A DNA stretch of 64,000 nucleotides from assembly GCF_051014445.1 (NCBI RefSeq), contig NC_135141.1, positions 11,656,001-11,720,000 on the forward strand, written 5' to 3'. Source of the stretch: Colletes latitarsis. Taxonomy: Eukaryota > Arthropoda > Insecta > Hymenoptera > Colletidae. Positions 63,787-64,000 of this stretch are shown here, piece by piece (position 1 is the stretch's first letter; the number at the start of each line of letters is the position of its first letter). Below the pieces are notes generated by a model. That model searched no databases and was not told where the DNA came from. It was given only the letters and a program-made list of their open reading frames with translations. A program made the position numbers and the translations under genes.

Positions 63787-64000
63787 AGCTTCAGTGTGGT
63801 ACCACATTACGACGTGATCAAAACCAGAAAGCCCCAGGATCTGGCCAACAGGTATGCGAAAGATGCGATAGTAAGTGCCAGATGATGGCAAATCCCAGAC
63901 ATAACCCTGACCGAACCGGTGTTATCCTCTAAAATATAAATCGAAACCAGGTTTAATTGATTGTTTCGGTGTGGTACCACACTACTGCGTGATCCAAACC

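Larger units (their letters stand above)
1..64000 (+). repeat. Tandem satellite array, ~176-bp unit, whole window
   Basis: The window is a single head-to-tail satellite array. Successive CCGG landmarks fall at 18, 194, 370, 547, 722 and 898, giving unit lengths of 175-177 bp. Ordered landmarks in a unit are AACCGGTGTTATCC, then an AT-rich stretch, TTTAATTGAC, TTTCAG, TGTGGTACCACA, TACGTGATCCAAACCAG, CCCAGGATCTGGCCAACAGG, TATGCGAAAGATGCGATAGT, ATGAGCCAGATGAGGGCAAA and CCCAGACATAACCC. Units differ by point changes that combine in mosaic fashion, and by two recurrent deletions. No inverted unit and no non-satellite insertion was found, and both window edges cut through units. All open reading frames are satellite read-through. 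The length, uniform orientation and nested higher-order repeats are typical of centromeric or heterochromatic satellites of eukaryotes; the location is inference. I do not recognise the family. Confidence 0.98.

Noticed and set aside
1..64000. CRISPR array
   Set aside because: The repeat is 176 bp with no unique spacers; unit-to-unit variation is substitutions along the whole unit.
1..64000. Human-type alpha satellite or a CENP-B box
   Set aside because: The unit length is near 171 bp but the sequence is unrelated to alpha satellite as I know it, and neither strand of the unit contains the TTCG...A..CGGG pattern. The nearest, TTTCGAT on the minus strand, lacks the rest.
1..64000. Transposon, retroelement, viral insertion, tRNA or rRNA gene inside the array
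   Set aside because: Reading through the window, the satellite landmarks recur without an interruption long enough to hold such an element.
1..64000. Inverted stretches of the array
   Set aside because: All landmarks were seen in one orientation only; the sole inverted element is the 8-bp word at the 59-bp junctions.

Overview
The whole 64 kb window is one continuous block of tandemly repeated (satellite) DNA. It starts and ends inside the array, and I found no gene, RNA gene, transposon or unique sequence. The repeat unit is about 176 bp. Every unit I read points the same way (head to tail). Landmarks recur in order in nearly every unit: AACCGGTGTTATCC, a TTTAATTGAC...TTTCAG segment, TGTGGTACCACA, a CCAGGATCTGG dyad, a doubled ATGCGA(A/T)AG word, and GAGCCAGATG...CAGACATAACC. 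An array this long, of nucleosome-sized units with layered higher-order repeats, points to a eukaryotic chromosome: centromeric, pericentromeric or other heterochromatin. I do not recognise the satellite family and cannot name the organism. It does not look like human alpha satellite or the Arabidopsis 178-bp repeat, and I saw no CENP-B box.

Three unit lengths occur: about 176 bp (the great majority, roughly 320 by estimate), 158 bp (36 seen) and 59 bp (26 seen). Both short forms break right after the same TTTCAG and carry an 8-bp word in opposite orientations (GGTTATCC or GGATAACC).

Layout. 1-11.1 kb: shuffled copies of a few multi-unit blocks, no 158-bp units. 11.1-20.1 kb: blocks rich in 59-bp units, with copies 3.2, 4.0 and 5.7 kb apart. 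20.1-28.8 kb: the most heterogeneous part, no 59-bp units. 28.3-31.5 kb: two interleaved duplications, 1.29 and 1.80 kb apart. 32.3-49.2 kb: a very large, young duplication (copy A about 7.6 kb, copy B about 5.6 kb with two whole-unit deletions, copy C a rearranged third copy). 49.2-49.4 kb: a unit of the far-left type, 45.7 kb from its relatives. 49.4-53.2 kb: a three-copy block. 53.2-64 kb: higher-order repeats of 745, 526 and about 938 bp whose lengths are sums of the 176-, 158- and 59-bp units.

Nothing here works as a gene set. The biology visible is array evolution (unequal exchange, template switching, gene conversion) and possibly protein-binding dyads within the unit. Counts and coordinates were read by eye; block ends are good to about 20 bp unless stated.
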